A DNA stretch of 64,000 nucleotides, from positions 1 to 64,000 of the forward strand of contig JABUMY010000002.1 in NCBI GenBank assembly GCA_013327885.1, written 5' to 3'. The notes below the pieces were generated by a model. It was not told where the DNA came from, made no database searches, and was given only the letters and a program-made list of their open reading frames with translations. A program made the position numbers and the translations under genes. The DNA is from Flavisolibacter longurius. Lineage in GTDB: Bacteria > Bacteroidota > Bacteroidia > Chitinophagales > Chitinophagaceae. Every line of letters begins with the position of its first letter. Position 1 is the first letter of the stretch. Shown one piece after another: positions 37,173 to 45,938 of the stretch.

Positions 37173-38666
37173 GTGGTGACAGACCTCCTGCTTTCTTTTC
37201 GCGACGTTACGATCCGGGTGCCCAATGATGGGCCTTTTTCCAACATCAGTTTCGCCATAAAAAAGGGAGAGCACTGGGCTTTTGTGGGCGAAGGAGAAGC
37301 GCTGAAAGGCGCCTTGCTGGATGCCCTGGGCGGTAATGCGGCCCTTCTTGGCGGCGAGGCCGACTACCCTTTTTTCGAGGCCTACAAAGAAGCAGCCGGG
37401 GACGATCCTTTTCTTTCGCCGCACCGCTTTGTGGCAACAGTTGCCGGCCGGCACAGCTTCCGCAACCTTTCCAACGTGAGCCAGTTTTATTACCAGCAAC
37501 GGTTCAATTCAGCCGATTCGGAAGACAGCCTTACGGTGCAGGACTACCTGGAATACCTTCACCCCACCGCTGACGAGGCCGAAGTGGCGGCGATGATAAA
37601 CCGGATGAAACTGGCGCCCCTGCTCGACAAAAGCCTTATCAAGCTATCGCACGGCGAAACAAAACGCTTGCTGCTGGCAGAAGCCCTGTTGCGCCACCCG
37701 GTGCTCCTGCTGCTGGTGAATCCCTTTGCCGGCCTAGACACGGCAACAAGGGCCGAACTCCGGGAGTTGATCAACCACGTGGCGGATTCCGGCATTACCG
37801 TTGTCTTGTCCACTTCTCCCACCGAGATCCCCGAAGCCGTTACACACATTGCCCGCTTTGAAAAGGACAACACCATCACCTTGTTTGAGAAAGGCGCTGC
37901 GGAAATGGTAAATAGCAACCCGGAAAAAGAGCACCGGGTCTCCCGGTCCGAAGTCGCCTCGCTGCTGGCCCTTGGCCACAGGCCGGACTTCAATGCTATC
38001 GTGGTGATGAAAGACGTCAGCATCCAATATGGTGAAAAGCGGGTGCTCGATAGCATCAACTGGACGGTGAAACAGGGCGAACGATGGGCGGTGCTGGGAC
38101 CGAACGGCGCCGGCAAATCCACCCTGCTTTCGCTTATCAGCGGCGACAATCCCCAGGCCTTTGCCAACCACATCATTCTTTTCGACCGGAAGAAAGGCAG
38201 CGGTGAAAGCATCTGGGACATCAAGCGGAAGATCGGCTTTTTCTCGCCTGAACTGTACCAGTACTTCCCGCTGGAGACAAGCTGCCTCGATGCGGTGGAA
38301 TCCGGCTTTTACGATACCATTGGCCTCTTCCGCCCCAGCGATGCGAACCTGCGAGCCATTGCCCTGCGGTGGATGGCGCTGCTGGGTGTGGCGCATCTTT
38401 CTGCCAAGGCGCTCTACCAGGTTTCCGCCGTTAACCAGCGGCTTTGCCTCCTGGCAAGAGCATTTGTCAAAAGCCCCCCGCTCCTGATTCTGGATGAGCC
38501 CTGCCAGGGATTCAGCGAGGGGCAGGTGGCCTTGTTCAAGGACCTGGTAGACGCGGTTTGTGCGGAGAGCAATACCACGGTGATCTATGTGAGTCATTAC
38601 AAAGAAGAGATACCGCTTTGCGTGGACAAGGTTTTCAGGCTGGAAGAGGGAAGACAGGCGGAATAA
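37173..38666 (+). CDS. twin-domain ABC ATPase (ModF-like) with asymmetric active sites
   Basis: About 497 residues, with two ABC ATPase domains and no transmembrane part. The start is one of the two GTG codons at 37173 and 37176; the TTG at 37080 would add a non-matching leader. In domain 1 the Walker A is lost (FVGEGEALKGALL instead of GxxGxGKS) and the Walker B Asp-Glu is changed (LLVNPFAGLD), but the signature LSHGETKR is intact. In domain 2 the Walker A (LGPNGAGKST) and Walker B (LLILDEPCQGF) are intact, but the signature is degenerate (VSAVNQR). So only one of the two composite ATP sites is complete. The layout recalls ModF/PhrA, a molybdate-system ATPase of unknown role. It is cytoplasmic and stands alone. 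Confidence 0.88.
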   Translation: MVTDLLLSFRDVTIRVPNDGPFSNISFAIKKGEHWAFVGEGEALKGALLDALGGNAALLGGEADYPFFEAYKEAAGDDPFLSPHRFVATVAGRHSFRNLSNVSQFYYQQRFNSADSEDSLTVQDYLEYLHPTADEAEVAAMINRMKLAPLLDKSLIKLSHGETKRLLLAEALLRHPVLLLLVNPFAGLDTATRAELRELINHVADSGITVVLSTSPTEIPEAVTHIARFEKDNTITLFEKGAAEMVNSNPEKEHRVSRSEVASLLALGHRPDFNAIVVMKDVSIQYGEKRVLDSINWTVKQGERWAVLGPNGAGKSTLLSLISGDNPQAFANHIILFDRKKGSGESIWDIKRKIGFFSPELYQYFPLETSCLDAVESGFYDTIGLFRPSDANLRAIALRWMALLGVAHLSAKALYQVSAVNQRLCLLARAFVKSPPLLILDEPCQGFSEGQVALFKDLVDAVCAESNTTVIYVSHYKEEIPLCVDKVFRLEEGRQAE

Positions 38667-38770
38667 GCTGGCGCAGGTGAAAAGCTTCGCTTCTGATTAG
38701 AGCACTCTAACCAGATCGAAAGCGGCTTGCCGTTTTTGCTACATCTGTTAACAACGGTTACTTGTCCTTT

Positions 38771-38974
38771 CTAGTCCTCCTCTTCCAAAATTTCCTGCAC
38801 CCGCCCGATCTGGCCATCTTCCAGCCGCACTTTGATACCGCGGTGATGGTGCGGCGCACTGGTCAGGATGTCTTTTACATAACCTTCTGTCAACGTGCCG
38901 GTGCGCTGGTCCTTTTTTAAAACAATGGCCACCAACATACCACGCTTAATATTTGCCCTGACGGTTCCGTCCAT
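38771..38974 (-). CDS. YwbE family protein
   Basis: 67 residues from the ATG at 38972-38974; a TTG six codons upstream is less likely. The stretch RANIKRGMLVAIVLKKDQRTGTLTEGYVKDILT and GIKVRLEDGQIGRVQEI (shown in part here) is characteristic of the conserved YwbE family (DUF2196). It is a small beta-rich, possibly KOW-like protein with an unknown function. It is convergent with the ABC ATPase gene. Confidence 0.9.
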   Translation of the reverse strand: MDGTVRANIKRGMLVAIVLKKDQRTGTLTEGYVKDILTSAPHHHRGIKVRLEDGQIGRVQEILEEED

Positions 38975-39205
38975 GATCCTTTTTGCGGGCAAGTTATTCC
39001 ATTTGGGCTAGCGATAAGATGCCCGGCGCACGTCCCCGGCGAAAGGCTTCAGTAAGCTTTTTGACAAAACGATTTTCTCCACTCCGCTACCCAGACCTGT
39101 CCTTATGTAAAAATCCGCCACGCTAAATTTCTTTCATCACTGTTACCAACGAACACGACCCTCTTTGCCACCCGTTACCGGCTGCCGCTTGTACAGTTGT
39201 TAATG

Positions 39206-39236
39206 TTGGTTAACGGGGGAATAGAATAACTTTTTG
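39206..39236 (+). promoter_or_regulatory. possible Bacteroidota-type promoter
   Basis: A TTG at 39206-39208 and the -7-like box TAACTTTTTG at 39227-39236 approach the Bacteroidota consensus (TTTG and TAnnTTTG with about 19-21 bases between), 24 bases before the next start codon. The match is imperfect. Confidence 0.3.
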
Positions 39237-39259
39237 CTTCACCAATTAAAACTTATGGT

Positions 39260-39625
39260 ATGAAGAAGATCTTATTCCTGGCCCTGGTCCTGGGTGCACT
39301 CGTCTCTACTAACGCGTATGCACAACCGGCCGGCGATCCGCCCAGCATGCTGCAGCAGATGAAAGAAAAACAAAGACCGGGACTGGTAAAAAAAGTAGGC
39401 CTCACCGCAGAGCAGGCCGACAAGGTGATCGAGCTGAATTACGAAATGCGCATGAAGGCAGCAGCTGAATTAAAAGACCTGCCGGAAGCCGACCGTAAAA
39501 CAAAAATTGCCGAATTAAAAGCGGCCAAAGAAAAAAAGTTTGCTGAGTTTTTGTCGGCAGACCAAATAAAAGCCATGAATACCTATTACGAAGACATGGG
39601 CAAGCGAATGCAGAAAAAAGACTAA
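39260..39625 (+). CDS. small periplasmic Spy/CpxP-like protein
   Basis: 121 residues with a signal peptide to NAYAQ. The mature part is helical and charged, with the pattern VGLTAEQADKVIELNYEMRMKAAAEL and FLSADQIKAMNTYYEDMGKRM (given in part). It resembles Bacteroidota proteins of the Spy/CpxP/heavy-metal-resistance type, which are periplasmic helical chaperones or metal sensors. It lacks the exact LTxxQ motif twice, so the assignment is by pattern. A strong terminator follows 18 bases after the stop. Confidence 0.72.
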   Translation: MKKILFLALVLGALVSTNAYAQPAGDPPSMLQQMKEKQRPGLVKKVGLTAEQADKVIELNYEMRMKAAAELKDLPEADRKTKIAELKAAKEKKFAEFLSADQIKAMNTYYEDMGKRMQKKD

Positions 39626-39642
39626 GGAAACAGCAATAAAGG

Positions 39643-39669
39643 AAAGCTGCCGCAAGGCAGCTTTTTGTT
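39643..39669 (+). terminator. terminator after Spy-like gene
   Basis: The stem aaagctgcc/ggcagcttt with loop gcaa is followed by TTGTTTG, the T tract being partly inside the stem. Confidence 0.85.
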
Positions 39670-39713
39670 TGTGTACAACGGCAACTTTCATTGCCGCTGG
39701 TTGTCATTCCTTT

Positions 39714-39998
39714 TTACTGCCTGGTTACCGCTTCCGCGTCTTTTGCATTCATCTGGAGGTACCTGTTGAGCATTTCTTCAAACGTCCATTTGGCCTGATA
39801 AGACCTTTCATCTGTCAGCTGGATACGTTGCGTGCCGTTTGCGGCAGTAGATTTTGTGCGGGACGATCCGGCCTTCTTCCTCTTTGGCTTTTCCTGCTGT
39901 TTGACAACGGTTGTCCTTTCCCGCTTGTCGGTAACGGTTTGTGCATCGGCACCCAAGGTAAGGACCAGGGTAGTTATCACAAGGCTCACGAATTTCAT
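39714..39998 (-). CDS. small secreted basic protein, unknown
   Basis: 94 residues from the ATG at 39996-39998; a GTG two codons earlier is possible. The signal peptide MKFVSLVITTLVLTLGADAQ is followed by a strongly basic segment (KQQEKPKRKKAGSSRTK) and a C-terminal part (AKWTFEEMLNRYLQMNAKDAE) likely helical. It is convergent with the Spy-like gene. I know no function. Confidence 0.55.
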   Translation of the reverse strand: MKFVSLVITTLVLTLGADAQTVTDKRERTTVVKQQEKPKRKKAGSSRTKSTAANGTQRIQLTDERSYQAKWTFEEMLNRYLQMNAKDAEAVTRQ

Positions 39999-40641
39999 AT
40001 ACACGATTTACCCTGTATAAAACAAACCACTTGCCAAGACATGTACAGAAAATGAAAGTACCGTGAGCTTTTCGTGCAGGCTGAAGAAAACGGGTGCTGA
40101 TGGCAGTAAGCTTGCCATCGCTGTTGATCAGTGCAACAAAGAGTAGAAGTTTGTCACCAAATACCCTGGATGACAGCAAGCCAGCTTACGATACTTTCCT
40201 GCCAACAAATGGGGCAAGCTTACCCTTTCGGGACAGGCGGTTTTCCGGTTACTACATGCGTTGTGCTGTTGTAGACACCCCACCAGCAAATGGCAACAGG
40301 AAGGCATCCCGAACGCTTATCGGCACAGGCCAGCCATCCCTTGATTTGGAGCACAGTACGGGTAGCTGGGTACCAATCCAACCATCAGCATCGCAGTCGC
40401 CATAGTAGAAGCTCTTGGTATTAGTCATAATGAGTTGTTCAACTTTGAGCTCCCGTCAAACAAAAAGAAATCTGGTTAATACAAAACCGGGAAGGCTTAC
40501 ACGTCTGCAGAATTATCCGCGATTGCACTGGGTGTATTTTGCAACTTATTTAGCCATGTTTATTTATTTTCCAGTAACACGGATATGTATATTAGCAGTT
40601 GAAGAACGCTGAAATTAGCACACGCTTTATAAACTAACTGT
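39999..40641. other. gene-poor region
   Basis: No gene is supported over 640 bases. A 58-codon minus-strand frame at 40252-40428 (start MTNTKSFYYGDCDADGWIGTQ, in part) has a protein-like N-terminus and might be a fragment, but it is too short to call. Confidence 0.4.
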
Positions 40642-41235
40642 ATGCAGCTTAAGCTTACTATACTCCATTGCGCTCTCCTTTGGGCTTGTGTCGGTGCCGG
40701 ACAAACAACCACAAAAGAACTCTATTTCAAAGAAGTAGGCTGGACACTGGCTGTTCCACTAAACTCTGATATTGTCCCCTCATACCAAATAGATTCCTTG
40801 CAGAAGGAAACAAATGCAAAGCTGAAGCGTTACAATACAATACAGATTCCCTTTTCGGAAATAAAGACGCTCTTTCTGTTTAGAAGCAGGCTGTATAACA
40901 CTATCGCGGCGCAAATAAACCATTATGATTCCACTTCGTTTATGGACTGGCAGCAATCGTATGACGCTTCTAAAATAGTTTTGCTAAGTATGTTTGAATC
41001 CATGAAACCGGCAATGCAGGTACTGGATACCGCAGCCGGCACGGAAATAATAGGAGGGCTTCGCTTTGAACGGCTTTATATAAAGACCTATTATCCGGGC
41101 AATAACGTAACTCTTCATACGCTGTGGTATTACAGGAAGCATGACATATATGATTTTAGCATTAATATAACGTACACAGACGAAACGTTTGGGAAGCAGT
41201 ATTCAGAGCTGTTAGCTTCCTCCCGCTTTGATTAA
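40642..41235 (+). CDS. secreted protein, unknown
   Basis: 197 residues with a signal peptide (MQLKLTILHCALLWACVGAGQ). The mature protein is a mixed alpha/beta domain with a YDSTSFMDWQQSYDASK helix region and late strands TLHTLWYYRKHDIYDFSINITY. I do not recognise the family; such proteins of about 180 residues with two strands near the end are common in Bacteroidota. The codon use is somewhat AT-richer than that of the neighbours. Confidence 0.6.
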   Translation: MQLKLTILHCALLWACVGAGQTTTKELYFKEVGWTLAVPLNSDIVPSYQIDSLQKETNAKLKRYNTIQIPFSEIKTLFLFRSRLYNTIAAQINHYDSTSFMDWQQSYDASKIVLLSMFESMKPAMQVLDTAAGTEIIGGLRFERLYIKTYYPGNNVTLHTLWYYRKHDIYDFSINITYTDETFGKQYSELLASSRFD

Positions 41236-41498
41236 TATATCTCTGCATAGTTGTCTTATTAATTTCCATGATAGAACTTCATAACCATAACAGCAATAAC
41301 TGGTATTGCTTATCTGTTTTGTTTAATTACTAATATTTACTTCTTTTGTATTCAATGCTTTATAATTCTTTTGAGCAGGATAACTTCTTCTTCAAAGCAG
41401 CATAAATCACAACCATTTAACGGGTTAAGCCGCATGAGCAAACATGCATCGGGAAGGAATAAAACCTGCCCCAAAAGACATTTTATTAACGTGTTGTG
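41236..41498. other. AT-rich gene-free spacer
   Basis: No gene is visible. The segment is AT-rich and borders a transposase relic on its right. Confidence 0.45.
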
Positions 41499-41790
41499 CT
41501 ATTGAAAGCTGAGTGCATGTTTAATTTGAGAGAGTTTGCGTCCGTTTTGAAAGTTGATGTAGTTAACGACATGGCTGAAAGTTTTGAGGAAAGCCTTGCC
41601 TGTAGCCCGTCATAACTTTTGCATAGTTTCTTTTTACGTTGAACTGATCGGTCATTTGGCCAAAGAATGTTTCCGCCATTTGTCGCTTGCGGCGGTACTT
41701 TTTTGGGTGGCGCCTGTAATCGTGCTGGTTGCTACGGAAGGGCACTTTCAGCTTCCCTACGCTCTCCTTAGTCTTCTAACCAAAAAAGAA
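41499..41790 (-). pseudogene. IS982-type transposase C-terminal fragment
   Basis: Minus-strand remnant of a transposase. The readable stretch includes KLKVPFRSNQHDYRRHPKKY, then MAETFFGQMTDQFNVKRNYA, then, after a one-base frame change near 41580, LKTFSHVVNYINFQNGRK and LSQIKHALSFQ to a stop at 41499. The order of a basic segment, an RxxxETxFxQxxDQF motif, a RNYAK and a YIN segment near the C-terminus fits the IS982 family. The N-terminal and central parts with the first DDE residues are missing and no terminal inverted repeats are seen, so it is a relic. Confidence 0.65.
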
Positions 41791-41814
41791 TGATCGATCT
41801 TGCTGGCCTTCGAT

Positions 41815-41886
41815 TGTAACCTGCTCCTATTGGCGTCTGCGCCAATCCCCGTTATCCTTTGCGCCTCAACACCAATAACGGCGAAG
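41815..41886. repeat. REP-like hairpin remnant
   Basis: Contains attggcg/cgccaat and ccgttat/ataacgg stems, and the words gcgcctcaacaccaa and taacggc that also occur in the REP elements flanking the transposases at 50.0-54.5 kb. Confidence 0.4.
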
Positions 41887-41957
41887 ACAACCTGCTCACG
41901 AACAGCAACAGCCGAAATCCTGCCGGCAGAAAAAACAGGCATGGCTACCCGTAGAAT

Positions 41958-42680
41958 CTACCATCCGGCTTCCGGTCCTTTTAATCGTTCTAAAACAGAG
42001 GACTTGAACAACCGCCCGATCGGTATCGTGGTTTGTTGAATGGTGACAGCGCTTGCCGAAAAACGCTCCACTTTATCGCAGGAAACAAGGTAGGAACGAT
42101 GCACACGAAGAAACAGGCCTGACGGTAATTTTTCTTCCATCTCCGCAATCGACAGGTAGGTCTTGTATACCTCCGTGCGGGTAAAGATCACAACCGTATT
42201 TCGCTGCGCTTCCAGGTACAGGATCTCGTCAAGGTATAGCTTCACCAGCAAACGGTCGCACTTCACAAAAATGAACAGCCGGTCTTCATCCGTCTTTAAA
42301 CGCTCTGTTGCCGGCTGGTTTTGTTTCAGGTATTTCTGAATACCCTTGCTGAACCGGTCAAATGAGATGGGCTTCAGTAAATAATCAACAGCACCCACGT
42401 CAAATCCTTCCAGGGCATAATTAGGGTAAGCCGTGGTAAAAATGATGGCAGGCAAGGGGTTAGCCGTGTTCGCAAATTCAATTCCCGAGGTACCCGGCAG
42501 GTTGATGTCTAAAAAGATCAGGTCAATCTCGCCGGAATGGATCAAAGGCATCGCCGAATGGATGCTCCTGAATTTTCCTTTCAACTGCAGAGAGGGGAAC
42601 CGGGCAATATGATGTTCCAGGACGGCCGCCGCCGGCAGCTCGTCTTCAATAATAACACAGCGGGTAGTGGGGTCAGCCAT
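41958..42680 (-). CDS. LytTR-family response regulator
   Basis: 240 residues. The receiver domain has IEDE near residue 11, Asp58 as phospho-acceptor in IDLIFLDINLPGTSG, Thr in IIFTTAYP and Lys in YLLKPISF. The LytTR DNA-binding domain covers about 135-235 (IFVKCDRLLVKLYLDEILYLEAQRN, FLRVHRSYLVSCDKVERF, shown in part). It overlaps the stop codon region of the kinase gene by eight bases and is therefore translationally coupled with it. It probably activates transcription when phosphorylated. The divergent amylase is a possible target. Confidence 0.95.
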   Translation of the reverse strand: MADPTTRCVIIEDELPAAAVLEHHIARFPSLQLKGKFRSIHSAMPLIHSGEIDLIFLDINLPGTSGIEFANTANPLPAIIFTTAYPNYALEGFDVGAVDYLLKPISFDRFSKGIQKYLKQNQPATERLKTDEDRLFIFVKCDRLLVKLYLDEILYLEAQRNTVVIFTRTEVYKTYLSIAEMEEKLPSGLFLRVHRSYLVSCDKVERFSASAVTIQQTTIPIGRLFKSSVLERLKGPEAGW

Positions 42681-43737
42681 CGATCCTGATTTTTAAAGAA
42701 ACAAAAAAGCTGTCTTCATTTTCGATGATCTTTAAAGAGTGCTCGCCGGGGTATAACAGGGCCAGGCGCTTGCGTAAATTGGGCAGTCCTGCTTTGCTGT
42801 TGGTGTTGCTTTTACGGGCAGGCATGCCGGCGGTTTGTTGCACCGGCACGCTGTTCTCCACCTTTACCGTGAGCCAGGCCTCCTCCACGGCAAGAAAGAT
42901 GGTGATCCAGCCGCTGTGTTGCGCATCATTCATGCAATACTTAAAACCATTCTCCAAAAAAGGCTGGATCAGAAAGGGCTGTATGCGTTTACCATTCGTA
43001 TCTCCGGTAACGGAGAAGCTGACTTCCAGTTGGTCATCAAAACGGGCCTTCTGCAGCTCGATATAGTCCCGCAAATAGTCAAGCTCCGTTTGCAGGCTGA
43101 TGGTTTGATTCTTAAACTCGTAAACCGAATAACGAAGCAGCGAAGCGATCTTCAGCACCAGCTCCGCCGATTGGTCCGAACGGTCAAGGATTTTTGCATA
43201 AAGGCTGTTGAGCACATTGAACAGGAAATGGGGATGAAACTGGTTGCGCAGCACCTCCAGTTCGGCCTGCACTTTTTCCGCCTCTACCTGCTGCAGCTTG
43301 CTGCTTTCTTTGGCCCAGGAGTAAAACAGCCGGAAGGTAAAAGGGATCGTTACCACAAACTGCAGCTTCAAAATATTGTACAGCAGCGGCGGCACATTGA
43401 GGAGGGGTTGTTGGGTCCAGTCGGTAAGGAAGTACCGGAGAATAACGTAATTATCGATCACCCGTAAGCCAACGCCAAAGAGCACCAGTAGCACAAGATA
43501 AAAGGCAAAGAACCGGCCCCGTTTTCCCCTAAAAAAATACCGGTCCATCAGCCGGCCGGTAACCAGGTGAACGAAGATCAGCTTGGGCGGCAGGCTGATG
43601 ATCTCATTGTAAAACGGCGTGGGAAAATCTTCGGAAGGAATGCTCTGCACCAGCGAAAACAAGAGCACATAACAAGCCCAGTACAGCAGGTAAAACCGTT
43701 TTTTGATCGCTCCCCCCGAAGTAAAATACCTGTCCAT
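42673..43737 (-). CDS. LytS-type sensor histidine kinase
   Basis: 354 residues from the ATG at 43735-43737; an alternative start five codons upstream is possible. The N-terminal third has four membrane helices (e.g. LLYWACYVLLFSLVQSI). The cytoplasmic part has the His_kinase motif with phospho-acceptor His in NQFHPHFLFNVLNSLYAK and an ATPase domain with the Asn of FLENGFKYCM and the G box AGLPNLRKRLALLY. It has no separate ligand-binding domain, so the membrane part is likely the sensor. It forms an operon with the LytTR regulator that follows. Confidence 0.93.
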   Translation of the reverse strand: MDRYFTSGGAIKKRFYLLYWACYVLLFSLVQSIPSEDFPTPFYNEIISLPPKLIFVHLVTGRLMDRYFFRGKRGRFFAFYLVLLVLFGVGLRVIDNYVILRYFLTDWTQQPLLNVPPLLYNILKLQFVVTIPFTFRLFYSWAKESSKLQQVEAEKVQAELEVLRNQFHPHFLFNVLNSLYAKILDRSDQSAELVLKIASLLRYSVYEFKNQTISLQTELDYLRDYIELQKARFDDQLEVSFSVTGDTNGKRIQPFLIQPFLENGFKYCMNDAQHSGWITIFLAVEEAWLTVKVENSVPVQQTAGMPARKSNTNSKAGLPNLRKRLALLYPGEHSLKIIENEDSFFVSLKIRIDG

Positions 43738-43930
43738 AGTGGCTTGTGGCAAACAATTTATGGCTTAATCCAACATCTTCCCATTGGCGAACATACCAAA
43801 CACCGGCTGTATTCCTTCTACAAAAACCTGTTGTCTGTAAAGGAAAACCTGCTGTTTGTACTGGGGCTGTTTTTGTTGTAGGCGGAGCCGGTACCTTCCC
43901 CCAAAATTGATCTGTAAACAAAACCTGCAT
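43738..43930. promoter_or_regulatory. divergent promoter region of LytS and amylase
   Basis: The 193 bases between the divergent start codons must carry the promoters of the LytS/LytTR operon and the amylase gene. The region has internal direct repeats such as acctgttgtctgt/acctgctgtttgt at 43828-43858, a possible regulator-binding site for the LytTR protein, but this is inference. Confidence 0.4.
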
Positions 43931-45787
43931 ATGAAAAAACTCCTTGCCTGCCTGCTCCTGGGCCTCTCCTTCTGTACCACGGACCTGGGCGCCCAGGCCA
44001 TTGACATCTACCCCACCAACTGGTGGACGGGTATGAAAATGAACAAGATTCAATTGCTGGTGCGAAGCACAGGCGAGTCCTTCGCCGGCCAGTCTGTCAC
44101 TATCCCTTATCCGGGGATAAAAGTGAAAAAGGTACACCGGTTCGACAATGCCCGTTACCTGGCAATTGATATTGAAATCACACCTGCCGCCAAACCGGGC
44201 AAGGTGCCCATTGTGGTGAAAGGAAACGGCAGGTCAGAAACAATCCCCTGGCGCCTTGACAAACAAAGGCCGGGAAAAGGAACGTTGTATGCGCAGGGCG
44301 TTACCTCGGCCGACTTTATCAACCTGCTCATCACCGACAGGTTTAGCAACGGCGATACCTCTAACGACCGCGTCGCCGGCATGCGTGACCAGTCGCTGAA
44401 CCGCGACTCGATGTACCTGCGCCATGGCGGCGACCTGAAAGGGATCAGCAATCACCTGGACTATTTTAAAAGCCTTGGCGTAACGGCTTTGTGGCTTCTG
44501 CCCGTATTGGAAAACGACCGGCCCAATAGAACCGAACACGGTTATGCCATCACCAATCATTACAAGGTCGATCCCCGCTTTGGCGGCAACGAGGCCTATA
44601 AAGAGCTGAGCGATGCCTTGCACCGCAACGGCATGAAACTGGTGATGGATGCCGTGTACAACCATACAGGCCTGCAGCACTTTCTTGAGCTGGACCCACC
44701 CGCAAAAGATTGGATGCACCGCTGGCCCACGTTTACCCAAACCACCTACAAGGAGCAAACGCTTTTTGATCCTTACGCCGCACCTTCCGACACCAAAAAA
44801 ATGAGCGATGGCTGGTTCGACGACGGCATGCCCGATATCAACCATGCCAATCCTTTTATGGCCAACTATATCATTCAAAACATGATCTGGTACATACAGG
44901 AGTTTGGCGTGGACGGCATCCGGATCGACACTTATACCTACAGCGATCTTGAATTTGCCAACCGTTGCAACAAAGCCATCATGGACGAATACCCCGCCAT
45001 GACCCTCTTTGGCGAAACAAGGGTATTTGGCACCGTCAACCAGGCCTATTTTAACCAGAATGTGCTGGACATTCCGTACAAAAGCAACCTGCAGGGCTCC
45101 GTCGATTTTCAGTGCCTGTATTACGGCATCATACCGGCACTGACCCAGCCCTTTGGCTGGACGGAAGGCGTGAACAAATTGTACAACACCCTAAGCAACG
45201 ACTTTTTGAACAAGGATGCCACCAGGAACGTGTTGTTGCTCGACAACCACGACGAGCCGCGGTTTTTTTCCCTTGTTGGCGAAGACGTGGAGAAACAAAA
45301 GATGGGTTACCAGTGGCTGCTCACCTGCCGGGGTGTGCCCCAGATGTATTATGGGTCGGAGGTCTTGCTGAAAGGCTTTACCAACCCCGATGGCCTGGTG
45401 CGGTCCGACTTTCCCGGGGGCTGGGCCGGCGATAAAAAAAATGCCTTTACCGGCGAGGGCCTGACGGAAGATGAAAAGATGATCCAGGCAACGGTAAAAC
45501 AACTGGGCACCTTCCGTAAAACTTCATCGGCCTTACAAACCGGTAAGATGATGCACTATGTACCGGTGGAAGGATTGTATGTTTATTTCCGCTATGACGG
45601 GAAGCAAACAATCATGTGCGTGATGAATACCGACACCAAAGAACGAACGATCGATTTTTCGAAATACGCCGAACGGACAACCGGTTTTGCTACGGCAAGG
45701 AATATTCTTTCCGGGGAAAAAATAACCACGGCTGAAACACCGGTGATACCCGCCATGCGGATGTGGGTGCTGGAACTGGAAAAATAG
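43931..45787 (+). CDS. secreted GH13 alpha-amylase / cyclomaltodextrinase (SusA-like)
   Basis: 618 residues from the ATG at 43931, which gives the signal peptide MKKLLACLLLGLSFCTTDLGAQ. An N-terminal cyclomaltodextrinase-type beta domain (about 23-115) precedes the GH13 barrel. The catalytic residues are visible: Asp in GVDGIRIDTYTY (nucleophile), Glu in MTLFGETRVFG (acid/base) and Asp in LLDNHDEPR (stabiliser), plus the conserved MDAVYNHTGLQH. The C-terminal part (about 535-618) fits the cyclomaltodextrinase C domain. It is likely periplasmic and cuts starch-derived oligosaccharides, like SusA/neopullulanase. No SusC/D pair is adjacent. Confidence 0.94.
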   Translation: MKKLLACLLLGLSFCTTDLGAQAIDIYPTNWWTGMKMNKIQLLVRSTGESFAGQSVTIPYPGIKVKKVHRFDNARYLAIDIEITPAAKPGKVPIVVKGNGRSETIPWRLDKQRPGKGTLYAQGVTSADFINLLITDRFSNGDTSNDRVAGMRDQSLNRDSMYLRHGGDLKGISNHLDYFKSLGVTALWLLPVLENDRPNRTEHGYAITNHYKVDPRFGGNEAYKELSDALHRNGMKLVMDAVYNHTGLQHFLELDPPAKDWMHRWPTFTQTTYKEQTLFDPYAAPSDTKKMSDGWFDDGMPDINHANPFMANYIIQNMIWYIQEFGVDGIRIDTYTYSDLEFANRCNKAIMDEYPAMTLFGETRVFGTVNQAYFNQNVLDIPYKSNLQGSVDFQCLYYGIIPALTQPFGWTEGVNKLYNTLSNDFLNKDATRNVLLLDNHDEPRFFSLVGEDVEKQKMGYQWLLTCRGVPQMYYGSEVLLKGFTNPDGLVRSDFPGGWAGDKKNAFTGEGLTEDEKMIQATVKQLGTFRKTSSALQTGKMMHYVPVEGLYVYFRYDGKQTIMCVMNTDTKERTIDFSKYAERTTGFATARNILSGEKITTAETPVIPAMRMWVLELEK

Positions 45788-45864
45788 GCAGCAATCTGTT
45801 AGCCGGTGGCGTTAGGAACAGGGAAATGATCTTCCCATTTCAACAAGATGGAGCAAGGAAGTAA

Positions 45865-45909
45865 TGTGCCGATGGCCGGATCCACACCGGTTCATCGGCA
45901 TTTTTTATT
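45865..45909 (+). terminator. terminator after amylase gene
   Basis: The stem tgtgccgatg-gccgg/ccgg-ttcatcggca, with one or two mismatches, is followed by TTTTTTATT. It is about 78 bases past the amylase stop. Confidence 0.8.
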
Positions 45910-45938
45910 GTCCGGGTTTGGAATGGCAAAGTCTTTCT

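Noticed and set aside
40252-40428. 58-codon minus-strand frame starting MTNTKSFYYG
   Set aside because: The first 20 residues look protein-like, but it is short, has no partner and no recognisable motif.
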